In this document: in pieces, positions 8,359 to 15,950 of the stretch | Layout: every line of letters begins with the position of its first letter | Position numbering within the stretch: the stretch's first letter is position 1 | DNA from: Selenomonadaceae bacterium UBA2897 | GTDB lineage: Bacteria > Bacillota > Negativicutes > Selenomonadales > Selenomonadaceae | Length of the DNA stretch: 45,697 nt | Assembly (NCBI GenBank): GCA_002350105.1 | Contig: DEDT01000019.1 | Span: 1 to 45,697 of the forward strand | Direction: 5' to 3' | Translations under genes and position numbers: made by a program | Notes under the pieces: model-generated | What the model was told of the DNA's origin: nothing | What the model saw: the letters and a program-made list of their open reading frames with translations, nothing else | Databases searched by the model: none

Positions 8359-8844
8359 TCAGGCCTCAAAATTCAGGGCCTGCCGTCCCTGCACGCCCGG
8401 CTCGCGGCCGTTGCTGCCGTAGGACGGGCCCGCCGCCGCACCGCCGATGCGGTTCAGGTGATAGTGTACCGCCTTCAGCGCCGCCTCGATGAGCACCTTG
8501 TTGTCCGCCGTGAGCTCCTGCACCTTCTGCACCTGCTGTCCCAGCGTCTCATAGCGCGAGGCGAGACTGGAACGCCAGTTGCCGGGGCAGCGCGCGAGCA
8601 TCTCGCGCAGGTCCATATCCGCCCGCAGCGTCTCATCGGACTTGATCATCTGCAGGATGAGCTTCTGCCGCTCCTGCTCCAGCTGGCGCACGGTTGCCGT
8701 GAGCTTTTCCTCCTGCTCATTGAGCTGCTGCACCTTCTGGAGCTCCAGCATAATGAGCGCGCCCTTTTTCTCCTGCGCACTCTTATAGAGCAGTGCGTAG
8801 GCCTTCTCCAGCCGCTGTAAAAGGTCGATAAGCTGTGGCCACAT
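8359..8844 (-). CDS. flgN: flagellar chaperone FlgN
   Basis: 161 residues. FlgN-family proteins are cytosolic helical chaperones for FlgK and FlgL. The N-terminal half follows the family pattern: WPQLIDLLQRLEKAYALLY, then AQEKKGALIMLELQKVQQL and EEKLTATVRQLEQERQKLI. The C-terminal part (residues about 130-161) is Gly-rich and flexible. GGAGG precedes the start at 8844. The place between flgM and flgK equals that of yvyG in Bacillus subtilis. Confidence 0.85.
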   Translation of the reverse strand: MWPQLIDLLQRLEKAYALLYKSAQEKKGALIMLELQKVQQLNEQEEKLTATVRQLEQERQKLILQMIKSDETLRADMDLREMLARCPGNWRSSLASRYETLGQQVQKVQELTADNKVLIEAALKAVHYHLNRIGGAAAGPSYGSNGREPGVQGRQALNFEA

Positions 8845-8882
8845 TGCCCTGCCTCCCCATCAAAAAAGTCACTGACCGTCAC

Positions 8883-9164
8883 TCAAAAACGCGTTGCGAG
8901 CAGCTTCGCGGCGACATCATCGCCGCAGGCCTCATAGGTGCCGGCCTGCAGCTGCTGGCTGACCGTGGCGACCTTCTCCGGCCGCGCATCCGGCATCGCG
9001 CGCAGCTCCTGCAGCATCTCGCTGAAACTCTTGGCCTCGGAGGAGGCCACGTACTCCGCACTCGGCGCGTGCGTCTCCTCCGCACGCTGCGTGCGGCGCA
9101 CGGCCTGCGGCTGCGTCGTCGCATAGGCACTGCTGACGGCATGAATGCTGTTGCTGATCATCAT
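8883..9164 (-). CDS. flgM: anti-sigma-28 factor FlgM
   Basis: 93 residues from the ATG at 9164 (AGGTGGTGA upstream); a start three bases later is equally possible. FlgM holds sigma-28 inactive until it is exported through the finished hook. The short N-terminal part (MMISNSIHAVSSAYATTQ) is flexible, and the C-terminal half (SFSEMLQELRAMPDARPEKV, then QQLQAGTYEACGDDVAAKLL) fits the sigma-binding helices. It opens the late flagellar unit and is preceded by a candidate sigma-28 promoter, which would make it feedback-controlled. Confidence 0.85.
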   Translation of the reverse strand: MMISNSIHAVSSAYATTQPQAVRRTQRAEETHAPSAEYVASSEAKSFSEMLQELRAMPDARPEKVATVSQQLQAGTYEACGDDVAAKLLATRF

Positions 9165-9258
9165 TTCTCTCACCACCTGTAACATAGACTCTGCAGATTC
9201 CCGTCTGCTGCGGTTCGGAGCCTGCCCCTATCCACAGTGACAGACTCTTCTAGTTGTT

Positions 9259-9284
9259 ATATCGAAAAAAGAGCAGGAGACTTA
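9259..9284 (-). promoter_or_regulatory. candidate sigma-28 promoter for flgM
   Basis: On the minus strand TTCGATAT (9266 to 9259) is a near match to GCCGATAT, and TAAG (9284 to 9281) lies 14 bases upstream, the same spacing as the promoter at 137-162. The -35 falls inside the terminator stem that ends the upstream gene. Moderate support only, as both elements deviate from consensus. Confidence 0.45.
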
Positions 9285-9319
9285 AGGAATTCTCGATAAA
9301 TTCCTTAAATCTCCTGCTC
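9265..9319 (-). terminator. intrinsic terminator after yvyF
   Basis: A 21-base inverted repeat (9271-9291 with 9299-9319), differing at one base that becomes a G-U pair in the minus-strand RNA. It has a 7-base loop and is followed on the minus strand by six Ts (9270-9265). A textbook Rho-independent terminator separating yvyF from flgM. Confidence 0.9.
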
Positions 9320-9344
9320 GGATATCAGGACTTTTGCCGTAACA

Positions 9345-9782
9345 TCACCATTTGGGCTTGGCCTTGAAGGTATTTCCCTGCTCGCGCATGGAATGCATGC
9401 CCTGGCCGCGTGCCATCTTGGCCGCCTGCTTCGCCGCCGTGATCTTCGCCGTCTCCTTCTGCAGGTTCTCGCGCATCTCCGTCATACACCTGGCGCAGAG
9501 CTCGCCCTGCGTAATCGGTGCACCGCATTTCTTGCAGGGATACGTTATGGGAACGCCGACCTGCACGAAACGGCCCTCACGGATCATGCGCTTGATCATC
9601 TTCTCATCCGCGCCCGTGGCCTCGACGATATCCGGAATCTTGGAATTCGGGTTGTCGCGCACATAGTTGACGACCTCCGACTCCTTTTTCTGCAGCTTTG
9701 CATAACAGTCACGGCAGACATGCGTACCCATATCGGCAAAGATCTTGCCGCACATCGGGCAGTTTTTCAGCTTTCCTGGCAT
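9345..9782 (-). CDS. yvyF: YvyF-type flagellar operon zinc-ribbon protein
   Basis: 145 residues from the ATG at 9782, which has AAAGGAG 9 bases upstream. Two zinc-ribbon cysteine sets are visible: CPMCGKIF with CRDC near the N-terminus, and CKKCGAPI with CARC at about residues 90-110. Between them is a winged-helix-like stretch (ESEVVNYVRDNPNSKIPDIV). This matches the family annotated as flagellar operon protein (TIGR03826, YvyF), encoded between comF and flgM in Bacillus. The role is probably regulatory, but its molecular target is not known. A strong terminator follows it. Confidence 0.85.
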   Translation of the reverse strand: MPGKLKNCPMCGKIFADMGTHVCRDCYAKLQKKESEVVNYVRDNPNSKIPDIVEATGADEKMIKRMIREGRFVQVGVPITYPCKKCGAPITQGELCARCMTEMRENLQKETAKITAAKQAAKMARGQGMHSMREQGNTFKAKPKW

Positions 9783-9973
9783 ATTTCCCCACTCCTTTTC
9801 GCTCCCGCGCTCTCCAGCCTGTAACCAGACGGCAGGAGCTGCGAGTATATTCCTCATCTTCATGGCTCTATATTCGGCGCGTTCCCGCCCGTTTCCTGCC
9901 TGTCAAAAAATTTTTCCGCCCGCGTGGCGATTTGAGGCAGATCCGGTTGCCACGTGATGCGGCGAAATGCCGC

Positions 9974-10624
9974 TCAGCCCGACTGGTGGTCGCTCGCCAG
10001 CACGAGAGCGCTGACGCTGCGGACACCACCGCGTAGCAGCACGCGGGCACAGGCCGCCGCCGTCGTGCCCGTCGTGAAGATATCGTCGAGGAGCAGCACA
10101 TCCCTTCCGTGAAGCTCCGCCGCCGCGCCAGCTGCCAGCGCAAAGGCACCGCGCAGGTTCTCCTGCCGTGCCTGGCGCGTGAGGCCGTACTGAGGCGGCG
10201 TGGGGCGCGTGCGCACGAGCAGACGTCGCATAGGGATATCCCGCAGGGCCAGCCAGTCCCGGAAGATGAGCTCCGTCTGGTTGAAGCCGCGCTGGCGCTC
10301 CTTCGCGGGGTGCAGCGGCACGGGCACGGCCAGCGCCACGGACACGGGAAAGGGCTCCGGCACCCGCTGCAATACCGTCAGGATATAGGGCAGGCCACTC
10401 TTTTTTCCATGGTACTTCAGGCCACGGATGAGGTTCTGCAGGCCGCCACGGTAGCTGCCTGCCGCCCAGGCGCTCATGAGCGGCGAGCCTGCAGGCAGCG
10501 CGAGGCGCGTGAAATGCGCGGCCTGCCGCAGGCAGGCCGGACACCAGCCGCCGCGCCGCTCGACATAGGCCCCGCAACGCGGGCAGTGCGGCGGGAAGAA
10601 GAAGCTCTCCAGCATCTCCCACAT
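9974..10624 (-). CDS. comFC: ComF-family phosphoribosyltransferase-like protein
   Basis: 216 residues. An N-terminal zinc ribbon (CPRCGAYVERRGGWCPACL, residues about 14-32) is followed by a type I phosphoribosyltransferase fold with the PRPP-binding motif DVLLLDDIFTTGTTAAAC near residue 175. ComFC proteins take part in handling incoming DNA during natural transformation. The segment HPAKERQRGFNQTELI is also characteristic. The start at 10624 follows GGAGG. No comFA helicase gene is seen next to it. It keeps the Bacillus neighbourhood with yvyF and flgM. Confidence 0.9.
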   Translation of the reverse strand: MWEMLESFFFPPHCPRCGAYVERRGGWCPACLRQAAHFTRLALPAGSPLMSAWAAGSYRGGLQNLIRGLKYHGKKSGLPYILTVLQRVPEPFPVSVALAVPVPLHPAKERQRGFNQTELIFRDWLALRDIPMRRLLVRTRPTPPQYGLTRQARQENLRGAFALAAGAAAELHGRDVLLLDDIFTTGTTAAACARVLLRGGVRSVSALVLASDHQSG

Positions 10625-10650
10625 GACTCTGCCTCCGCAAAACTTTTATT

Positions 10651-11484
10651 TTAGAAGAAACGAAACTTCTTTTTCTGTGCCGAGCTCCAGGCCACGACGG
10701 CCTCGAGCACGCTGCCGCTGATGCAGCGCGCTTTGTCCGAGACCGTGAAGCAATCCTCCTGCTCCAGATGGGTATTGATATCGGCGATCTTGTCGCCTGC
10801 CGCCACGATGCTGCCGTGGGGCAGGGAACCGCGCAGCACGCCAGCGAGCGGCGCGCGCACCTCCGTCACCTGCCCGCCCTTCACATGGATGCGCGCGAGC
10901 AGGTCGCCCTGCTTCACCATCATGGAGATGGTCTGCATCATCTCGACGCGTCCCGCCACGGGCGCGGTGACGATGTGCTCCGGCAGCGTGTCCACCTCGG
11001 TCGGGGCCGCCGTATCGTGATTTTTCGACGCATAGCCCTCGCGCACGAGACGGCCGAGGTTGTGTCCGCGGCTCGTATCGACCACGACATCCACATCGCG
11101 GCCCGCACAGTAGCCCGGCCCCAGCGCCAGCGTGAAGGGAGCCATGGACTGGTTCGTGCCCACGGGCTTGCTCGCCGTGATGGCATCGATGACCACGTTC
11201 GGCTTAAACCAGCTGATGCACTTGCCCTCAGGATCCGTAAGCAGCGTGATCTCGCCCTGCTTCAGCATGCGCTTCGCCTCGTCCCAGGACTCGACACAGT
11301 GGCAGGTCAGGCGCTCCACCTCAGCCTCGCCGCGCGCTACGGCATCGGCAAAGGCCACGCGACGGCGGATGGACGTAGGCTGCGGCTGCTCCAGGATGAG
11401 CACGCGGAAACCCGTGCGGTGCAGGCAGCAGGCAATGGCACTGCCCAGCTCGCCACCGCCTCGTACGACAATCAGATTTTTCAT
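10651..11484 (-). CDS. yqeB: YqeB/EF2563-family protein (selenium-dependent Mo hydroxylase system)
   Basis: 277 residues. The N-terminal Rossmann-like motif (NLIVVRGGGELGSAIACCLH) and the run RVLILEQPQPTSIRRRVAFA match the EF2563 family, which accompanies selenium-dependent molybdenum hydroxylases and selenium cofactor genes. The C-terminal ~90 residues resemble a lipoyl-like barrel (VTAPVAGRVEMMQTISMMVK, then QGDLLARIHVKGGQV). It appears as a stand-alone gene here: no xdh, selD or yqeC homologue is in the window. GAGGG precedes the start. The biochemical activity is undefined. Confidence 0.8.
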   Translation of the reverse strand: MKNLIVVRGGGELGSAIACCLHRTGFRVLILEQPQPTSIRRRVAFADAVARGEAEVERLTCHCVESWDEAKRMLKQGEITLLTDPEGKCISWFKPNVVIDAITASKPVGTNQSMAPFTLALGPGYCAGRDVDVVVDTSRGHNLGRLVREGYASKNHDTAAPTEVDTLPEHIVTAPVAGRVEMMQTISMMVKQGDLLARIHVKGGQVTEVRAPLAGVLRGSLPHGSIVAAGDKIADINTHLEQEDCFTVSDKARCISGSVLEAVVAWSSAQKKKFRFF

Positions 11485-11629
11485 AATGGCTTTCCCTCGG
11501 TTGTTTTCTATTACTTCTTTTACACTACCTCTCTATTATACAATATTCCCGTACACCTGGCGAAACTTTTCTGCTTTTGGGGCGCTTCCTTTGTTTCCGT
11601 TTGTATTTATATGTATTTTTACGAAACCA

Positions 11630-11658
11630 TTGCAATTATCTGACAAATATGCTATTAT
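11630..11658 (+). promoter_or_regulatory. sigma-70-type promoter of the ncRNA
   Basis: TTGCAA (11630-11635), a 17-base spacer and TATTAT (11653-11658). Start predicted near 11665. It drives the plus-strand RNA away from the divergent yqeB-like gene. Confidence 0.8.
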
Positions 11659-11664
11659 ACAAGT

Positions 11665-12040
11665 GTAAAGAGAACCAAGGCAATGAGACCAAAGCTTCGG
11701 AGTCCTGTAGGGCGAAGGGGTGGCGGTGAAGGCCTTCGCAAATGCCGCCGGCGGCATGGTTCCGGGTTCATCTAGCGCGAAAGGATGATGTGTATTGTTG
11801 ATTCCTCGCGATGCAGTTTCTTTGCGTACTGACTAGCAAGTGCAGCGGTTGTGAAGTAACAGATTATCGGTGTTCGTGCGAGTAAAGACGGTATGTGGTC
11901 CGTGAGGATATGCACCCGTACTGGAAAGCCCCGAAGTAAGGCGCACAGCGTCAGGTGAGCAAAGAAAGATTCCAGCAGGTTTCTATGAATTAAAAAGTTA
12001 GACCGGTCATGGCGAAAATGCTATGGCCGGTCTTTTCGTA
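11665..12040 (+). ncRNA. large structured non-coding RNA, class unresolved
   Basis: About 375 nt with its own promoter and a Rho-independent terminator, on the strand opposite to its neighbours and without a convincing ORF. Local stems are visible: CTTCG/CGAAG around 11695-11720, GGCGG/CCGCC around 11723-11750, GAACC/GGTTC enclosing both, and CGCGA/TCGCG around 11780-11810. Hallmarks of RNase P RNA (GAGGAAAGTCC), tmRNA and SRP RNA are absent. A raiA-motif relative is possible because that class is often linked to comFC or raiA genes and comFC lies about 1 kb away. That link is only inference, and the length exceeds the roughly 200 nt I recall for that class. Confidence 0.8.
12000..12040 (+). 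terminator. terminator of the ncRNA
   Basis: A 14-base stem with two G-U pairs (AGACCGGTCATGGC with GCTATGGCCGGTCT) around a GAAAAT loop, followed by TTTT. It ends the RNA just before the convergent radical SAM gene. Confidence 0.88.
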
Positions 12041-12048
12041 TATCTTTT

Positions 12049-12714
12049 TTAATTCGCTTCATAGGGACGCACGCGCAGCGTGAGGCCGCGGGCCTCGCAG
12101 ATGGCGCGGCACTTCGCGATCTCCTCCTCGCTCTCCACGTGATCGACGACCGTGAGCACGACGTGCGGCACGTAGGGCTGGCAGTGCTGCGCAAAGATCA
12201 ACATGGCCTCCCAGGACTTCACGCCGAAGCGCGCGCGCGTGAGCTCGTAGTAGCGCTCTGCATTGGAGGCGTTCAGGCTGATGGAGACCGTGTCGAGGAT
12301 TCCCTCGAACTGCGGTGCGATGTCCTCGCGGCCGTACTGCAGCTCCGCGAGGCCGTTCGTGTTCAGGCGCGTGGGCATCCCGGGATGCGTCTCCTTCACG
12401 TAGCGCAGCAGCGCGAGGAGCTCCGGCAGGCGCATAGTAGGCTCACCGAAGCCGCAGAACACGACCTCCCTGATGTATTCCCATGGCACCGCGTCAAGCT
12501 CCTTTTTCACCTGCTCCACGCTCGGCTCGCCATCGCGCAGCCAGAGCGACGAGGACTCCGCCATCTTTTTCTTCTGGCGCAGGCAGAAGGTGCAGGCGCA
12601 GTTGCACTGGTTCGTGAGATTCACGTAGAGGTTGCGCTTGCCCTCGGGCTGCTCTTTGAGCGATTCAGAGAGCGGCAGATAGCGACCGCCGGCATGCGTA
12701 GCATAGACAATCAT
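12049..12714 (-). CDS. TatD-linked radical SAM protein
   Basis: 221 residues from the ATG at 12714, chosen for AGGAGG 7 bases upstream. The radical SAM cluster motif CxxxCxxC is in NLTNQCNCACTFCLRQKKKM (about residue 35-55), followed by the glycine motif VVFCGFGEPTMRLPE and TRLNTNGL. These match the family of short radical SAM proteins usually found with TatD-type DNases (TIGR04038). Here tatD is 23 kb away, so the usual link is broken. The substrate is unknown. It is convergent with the ncRNA. Confidence 0.85.
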   Translation of the reverse strand: MIVYATHAGGRYLPLSESLKEQPEGKRNLYVNLTNQCNCACTFCLRQKKKMAESSSLWLRDGEPSVEQVKKELDAVPWEYIREVVFCGFGEPTMRLPELLALLRYVKETHPGMPTRLNTNGLAELQYGREDIAPQFEGILDTVSISLNASNAERYYELTRARFGVKSWEAMLIFAQHCQPYVPHVVLTVVDHVESEEEIAKCRAICEARGLTLRVRPYEAN

Positions 12715-12732
12715 AGATAAGCCTCCTAAAAG

Positions 12733-12756
12733 GGACACCCTCAACTGAGGGTGTCC
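12733..12756. repeat. short palindromic repeat, GGACACCCTC type
   Basis: Perfect 10-base stem GGACACCCTC/GAGGGTGTCC with a four-base AACT loop, between the radical SAM gene and pdxK. Its arms equal the outer ends of the larger element at 15951-16080, so it looks like an internally deleted or minimal copy. Confidence 0.8.
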
Positions 12757-12771
12757 TGTTGAATGTACCTC

Positions 12772-13596
12772 TTACTTTAATTCGGTGAGGAACTGCTCGA
12801 AGGGCAGGCCGTAGTTCCACGGCAGCTCAAGCTCCTCGGCGTAGGCGATGCATTTCGCAATGAACCCCGCCGCGCGCTCCACAGCCGCCATGAGCGTATC
12901 GCCGCGCACGAGGCTCGCGGCCACGATGCCCGCGAAGACATCGCCCGAGCCCGAGCGGTCGCCACCGATGCGCGGCTGCCAGATGAGCCTCCCGCGCCCC
13001 GCCTCGTAGACGAAGTTGCCGACCTCATCATCCTGGCCGAGGCCCGTGATCACGACCTGCACGGGCCCCATATCCGTGAGCCCCGCCGCCATGTACTCCA
13101 GTTCCTCCGCCGTCACGCGGCCATCCTCGGGGTACTTCATACCCAGCAGGTTGCAGGCCTCGGTGAGGTTCGGCGTCACGAGGTCCGCGAGGCGCACGAG
13201 CTCGCCCATGCCCGCACACATCTCCTCCGTATAGGAGGCGTAGAGCCTGCCGTGATCGCCCATGACCGGATCCACCATCACACGCGTCGCGGGCGTGCGG
13301 AAGCGCGCGATGAAGTCGCGCACGATGTCGATCTGCTCTGCCGAGCCGAGGAAGCCCGTGGCGATGCCGTCGAAATGCAGCTTGTTCTTTTCCCAGCTCC
13401 GGATGTAGGCCGGCATGCGCGCCGTATAATCATCGAGGTAGTAGTCCGGGAAGCCCGTGTGCACGGCGAGGATGGCCGTGGGCAGTGGGCAGGCCTGCAC
13501 CTGCATGGCCGAGATGAGCGGCAGCTCCGCCGCGATAGAGCAGCGGCCGAAACCCGTGATGTCGTTGACGAGCGCAATGCGCTTCTGGCGTTTCAT
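12772..13596 (-). CDS. pdxK: pyridoxamine/pyridoxal kinase
   Basis: 274 residues, ribokinase superfamily. It would phosphorylate vitamin B6 vitamers with ATP to make or salvage PLP. Family signs: ALVNDITGFGRCSIAAELPL at the N-terminus, ILAVHTGFPDY, DPVMGDHGRLY (about residue 110), TPNLTEACNLLG, and the anion-hole/catalytic GGDRSGSGDVFAGI near residue 215. The start ATG overlaps the queF stop by four bases (ATGA), which implies translational coupling. A thiamin-related kinase is less likely given the overall pattern. Confidence 0.9.
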   Translation of the reverse strand: MKRQKRIALVNDITGFGRCSIAAELPLISAMQVQACPLPTAILAVHTGFPDYYLDDYTARMPAYIRSWEKNKLHFDGIATGFLGSAEQIDIVRDFIARFRTPATRVMVDPVMGDHGRLYASYTEEMCAGMGELVRLADLVTPNLTEACNLLGMKYPEDGRVTAEELEYMAAGLTDMGPVQVVITGLGQDDEVGNFVYEAGRGRLIWQPRIGGDRSGSGDVFAGIVAASLVRGDTLMAAVERAAGFIAKCIAYAEELELPWNYGLPFEQFLTELK

Positions 13597-14087
13597 CGGT
13601 TGTCCACCTTGTCCATGGCCACGAGGTCGTGCTCCATGAAGCGATGCTCCGCCAGCTTCTCATACTTCGTGCCGGGGCGGCCGTAGTTCGTGTAGGGGTC
13701 GATGGAGATGCCGCCGCGCGGCAGGAACTTGCCCCATACCTCGATGTACTTCGGGTTCATGAGCTTCACGAGGTCCTTCATAATGACGTTCACGACGTCC
13801 TCGTGGAAGTCACCGTGATTGCGGAAACTCACGAGATAGAGCTTCAGCGACTTGCTCTCCACCATTTTCACGTCCGGCACGTAGGAAATATAGATGGTCG
13901 CGAAATCTGGCTGCCCCGTGATTGGGCAGAGCGCCGTGAACTCCGGGCAGTTGAACTTCACCCAGTAGTCATGATCCGGATGCTTGTTCTCGAAGGTCTC
14001 CAATACTTCCGGATGGTAGTCATAGTCGTAGGGCACCTTCTGGTTGCCCAGCAGCGTAATATTTTCCTTAGCTTTATCTCTCGACAT
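13593..14087 (-). CDS. queF: NADPH-dependent preQ0 reductase QueF
   Basis: 164 residues, the short monofunctional (type I) form. It reduces 7-cyano-7-deazaguanine to preQ1 in queuosine synthesis. The catalytic Cys is in the segment FNCPEFTALCPITGQPDFAT, and the family motif is ESKSLKLYLVSFRNH, with the conserved HEDVVN after it. The start at 14087 is preferred over 14093 because GGAG then lies 7 bases away. It lies 2 bases after the EAL gene stop and overlaps pdxK by four bases. No other queuosine genes are present. Confidence 0.96.
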   Translation of the reverse strand: MSRDKAKENITLLGNQKVPYDYDYHPEVLETFENKHPDHDYWVKFNCPEFTALCPITGQPDFATIYISYVPDVKMVESKSLKLYLVSFRNHGDFHEDVVNVIMKDLVKLMNPKYIEVWGKFLPRGGISIDPYTNYGRPGTKYEKLAEHRFMEHDLVAMDKVDNR

Positions 14088-14089
14088 AA

Positions 14090-15805
14090 TCATGCTCCTG
14101 CCTGGTCCGCCTGCAGCGGTGCCAGAAATTTTTCCTCAAAGTTCGTGACGCTCTCCGGATGGCCGAAGAGGTAGCCCTGGATGGAATCAGCGTGGCACTC
14201 CTTCGTGAGCAGCTCGTACTCTGCCTCCTGCTCCACGCCCTCGATGCAGCACTTGATGCCGATGCTGTGGCAGAGCGACACCACGGCCTTGACCAGCTTG
14301 CGGTCGAAGTCGTTCTCGAGAATCTTCTTCACGAACTCGCGGTCGATCTTCACGATATCGCAGGCCAGATTCTTCAGCGAGGACAGCGAGGAATAGCCCG
14401 TGCCGAAATCGTCCATGGCGATGGCGATGCCCTTCTCGCGGAAGCGGTTGAATTGCTGGTTCACGAAGTTCCAGTCCGCGACGATCTTGCTCTCCGTGAG
14501 CTCCAGAATCACGGAGTCTGGCGGCATCTCGTAGCGCTGCAGGCAATCCTCGACAAATTCCTTGAACGAGAGCTCCTTGACCTGCTCGTAGCTCATGTTC
14601 ACGCTCATGCGGAAATCCGGCACGACCTTGCGCCAGCGCTTACAGGTGCGCAGCGCCTCCTCGAAAATCCACTTGCCCACGGGGATGATGAGCTTCGTCT
14701 CCTCCAGGATGGGGATGAACTCCATCGGGGCCACCATGCGGCCCTTGGGATTCTGCCAGCGCAGCAGAGCCTCGGCGCCGATGAGCCGCTGGCTCGCCGC
14801 ATCGACCTGGGGCTGGAAGAAGAGACTGAAGCCCTGACAGCCCTGCTCTACGCTATCCCAGATGCTGTCGCGCATCGCAATGGAACGCACCCAGCGGTTG
14901 TACTGGTCCTTGCTGAACAGGCAGTTGCGGTTCTTGCCGTCCTTCTTCGCGAGGTCCATGGCCGCCTCGGCATGCTTATGCAGCACGAGGTAGTCCTTGC
15001 CCGCCCGCGGATAGAACACCGTGCCCGCCGAAGCCGTGGTGAAATACTGGTGTCCGTCGAGCTCCTGCGGGCGCGCGAGACAGTTCTGGATACTCTCGAA
15101 AAGCTCGCCGATCTGCTCCTGCGTGGCCTCGGGATAGATGATCGCGAACTCGTCACCATCCAGCTTGTAAAGCGTGAGCTGCGGCGGCAGGATCTGCTCC
15201 ACGAGCTTTGCCACGTGCTTCAGCACGCGGTCGCCCATCACGCGGTTATAGGTCTCGTTCACGATCTTGAAATTATCGAGGCCAAAGACCATGATGGCAC
15301 CGCCCTGCTGGGTCGCGCGGTAGTTCGCCAGCGCCATCTTCACGCCGTGCTCGAACTGATACTTGTTCAAAAGGCCCGTTACCGAATCGGCCTGGTTGCG
15401 CTTCGCCATGCGCGTCATGACTCCCGCAAAAAGGTTCGGATGGCCAGCGAGATCCGTACCGACCTGGCCGCGTGTGCGCAGCCAGACATACTCCCCCTTG
15501 CGCGTACGCACCCGATATTCTGCGGTATAGTCATAGATCCCCTCCGCGCTATGCACCGATCGCATGGCCGCCTCATACTGTGCCCGTTCCTCCGGGTGAA
15601 TCAGCGGTGACCAATACGTACCCACATCCGCGATGACTTCGCCGGGCACATCGAAATCCTGTACGAAATTTGGCGAAAGCATGACCATGCCCGCCTGCAG
15701 GTCGGACAGGAACAGGTACTCATCCGTCGTCTTTTTCAAAAGATCAAAATAATACTTATAACGCTTTAACAGGGGACTCAGGAGTATTCGTTTGGTTCTT
15801 CTCAT
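14090..15805 (-). CDS. PAS-GGDEF-EAL cyclic di-GMP protein
   Basis: 571 residues, no membrane segment. Residues about 30-140 look like a PAS/PAC domain (YTAEYRVRTRKGEYVWLRTR). The GGDEF domain (about 140-300) carries LDGDEF, so the first signature Gly is Asp and cyclase activity is doubtful. The EAL domain (about 315-565) keeps the key catalytic residues: IGAEALLRWQNP, ELTESKIV, AMDDFGTGYSSL, DIVKIDREFV and EGVEQEAE. A cyclic di-GMP phosphodiesterase is the likely activity, fitting a motile cell. The start at 15805 has only a weak ribosome site; a much stronger one lies 40 bases upstream at a mini-ORF. Confidence 0.9.
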   Translation of the reverse strand: MRRTKRILLSPLLKRYKYYFDLLKKTTDEYLFLSDLQAGMVMLSPNFVQDFDVPGEVIADVGTYWSPLIHPEERAQYEAAMRSVHSAEGIYDYTAEYRVRTRKGEYVWLRTRGQVGTDLAGHPNLFAGVMTRMAKRNQADSVTGLLNKYQFEHGVKMALANYRATQQGGAIMVFGLDNFKIVNETYNRVMGDRVLKHVAKLVEQILPPQLTLYKLDGDEFAIIYPEATQEQIGELFESIQNCLARPQELDGHQYFTTASAGTVFYPRAGKDYLVLHKHAEAAMDLAKKDGKNRNCLFSKDQYNRWVRSIAMRDSIWDSVEQGCQGFSLFFQPQVDAASQRLIGAEALLRWQNPKGRMVAPMEFIPILEETKLIIPVGKWIFEEALRTCKRWRKVVPDFRMSVNMSYEQVKELSFKEFVEDCLQRYEMPPDSVILELTESKIVADWNFVNQQFNRFREKGIAIAMDDFGTGYSSLSSLKNLACDIVKIDREFVKKILENDFDRKLVKAVVSLCHSIGIKCCIEGVEQEAEYELLTKECHADSIQGYLFGHPESVTNFEEKFLAPLQADQAGA

Positions 15806-15820
15806 ACACTATCATCCTAC

Positions 15821-15847
15821 TCACATATCACGCCATAACCCAATCAA
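15821..15847 (-). other. possible leader mini-ORF before the EAL gene
   Basis: TTG start at 15847 after AGGAGGTGA with 5-base spacing, eight codons and a TGA stop, 15 bases before the EAL gene start. It may be a leader peptide or chance. No known family. Confidence 0.3.
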
Positions 15848-15863
15848 GGGTTCACCTCCTTTT

Positions 15864-15892
15864 ATCATAGCTATTTACCGCGAAAATAGCAA
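15864..15892 (-). promoter_or_regulatory. promoter of the EAL gene
   Basis: On the minus strand TTGCTA (15892 to 15887), 17-base spacer, TATGAT (15869 to 15864). The predicted start near 15857 places an AGGAGGTGA ribosome site almost at the mRNA 5' end. Confidence 0.7.
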
Positions 15893-15911
15893 GGGATTGT
15901 TGCACAACAAA

Positions 15912-15944
15912 AGCCCGCATCCATGCATACACATCGATGCGGGC
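15912..15944 (-). terminator. terminator downstream of the sdh/frd operon
   Basis: Perfect 10-base stem AGCCCGCATC/GATGCGGGCT with a 13-base loop. On the minus strand it is followed by TTTGTTG. It lies between the frd/sdh operon end and the EAL promoter. Confidence 0.75.
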
Positions 15945-15950
15945 TCAACA

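Noticed and set aside
11665..12040. RNase P RNA, tmRNA or SRP RNA
   Set aside because: The GAGGAAAGTCC core of RNase P, the tmRNA acceptor/T-arm end and the SRP apical motif are all missing.
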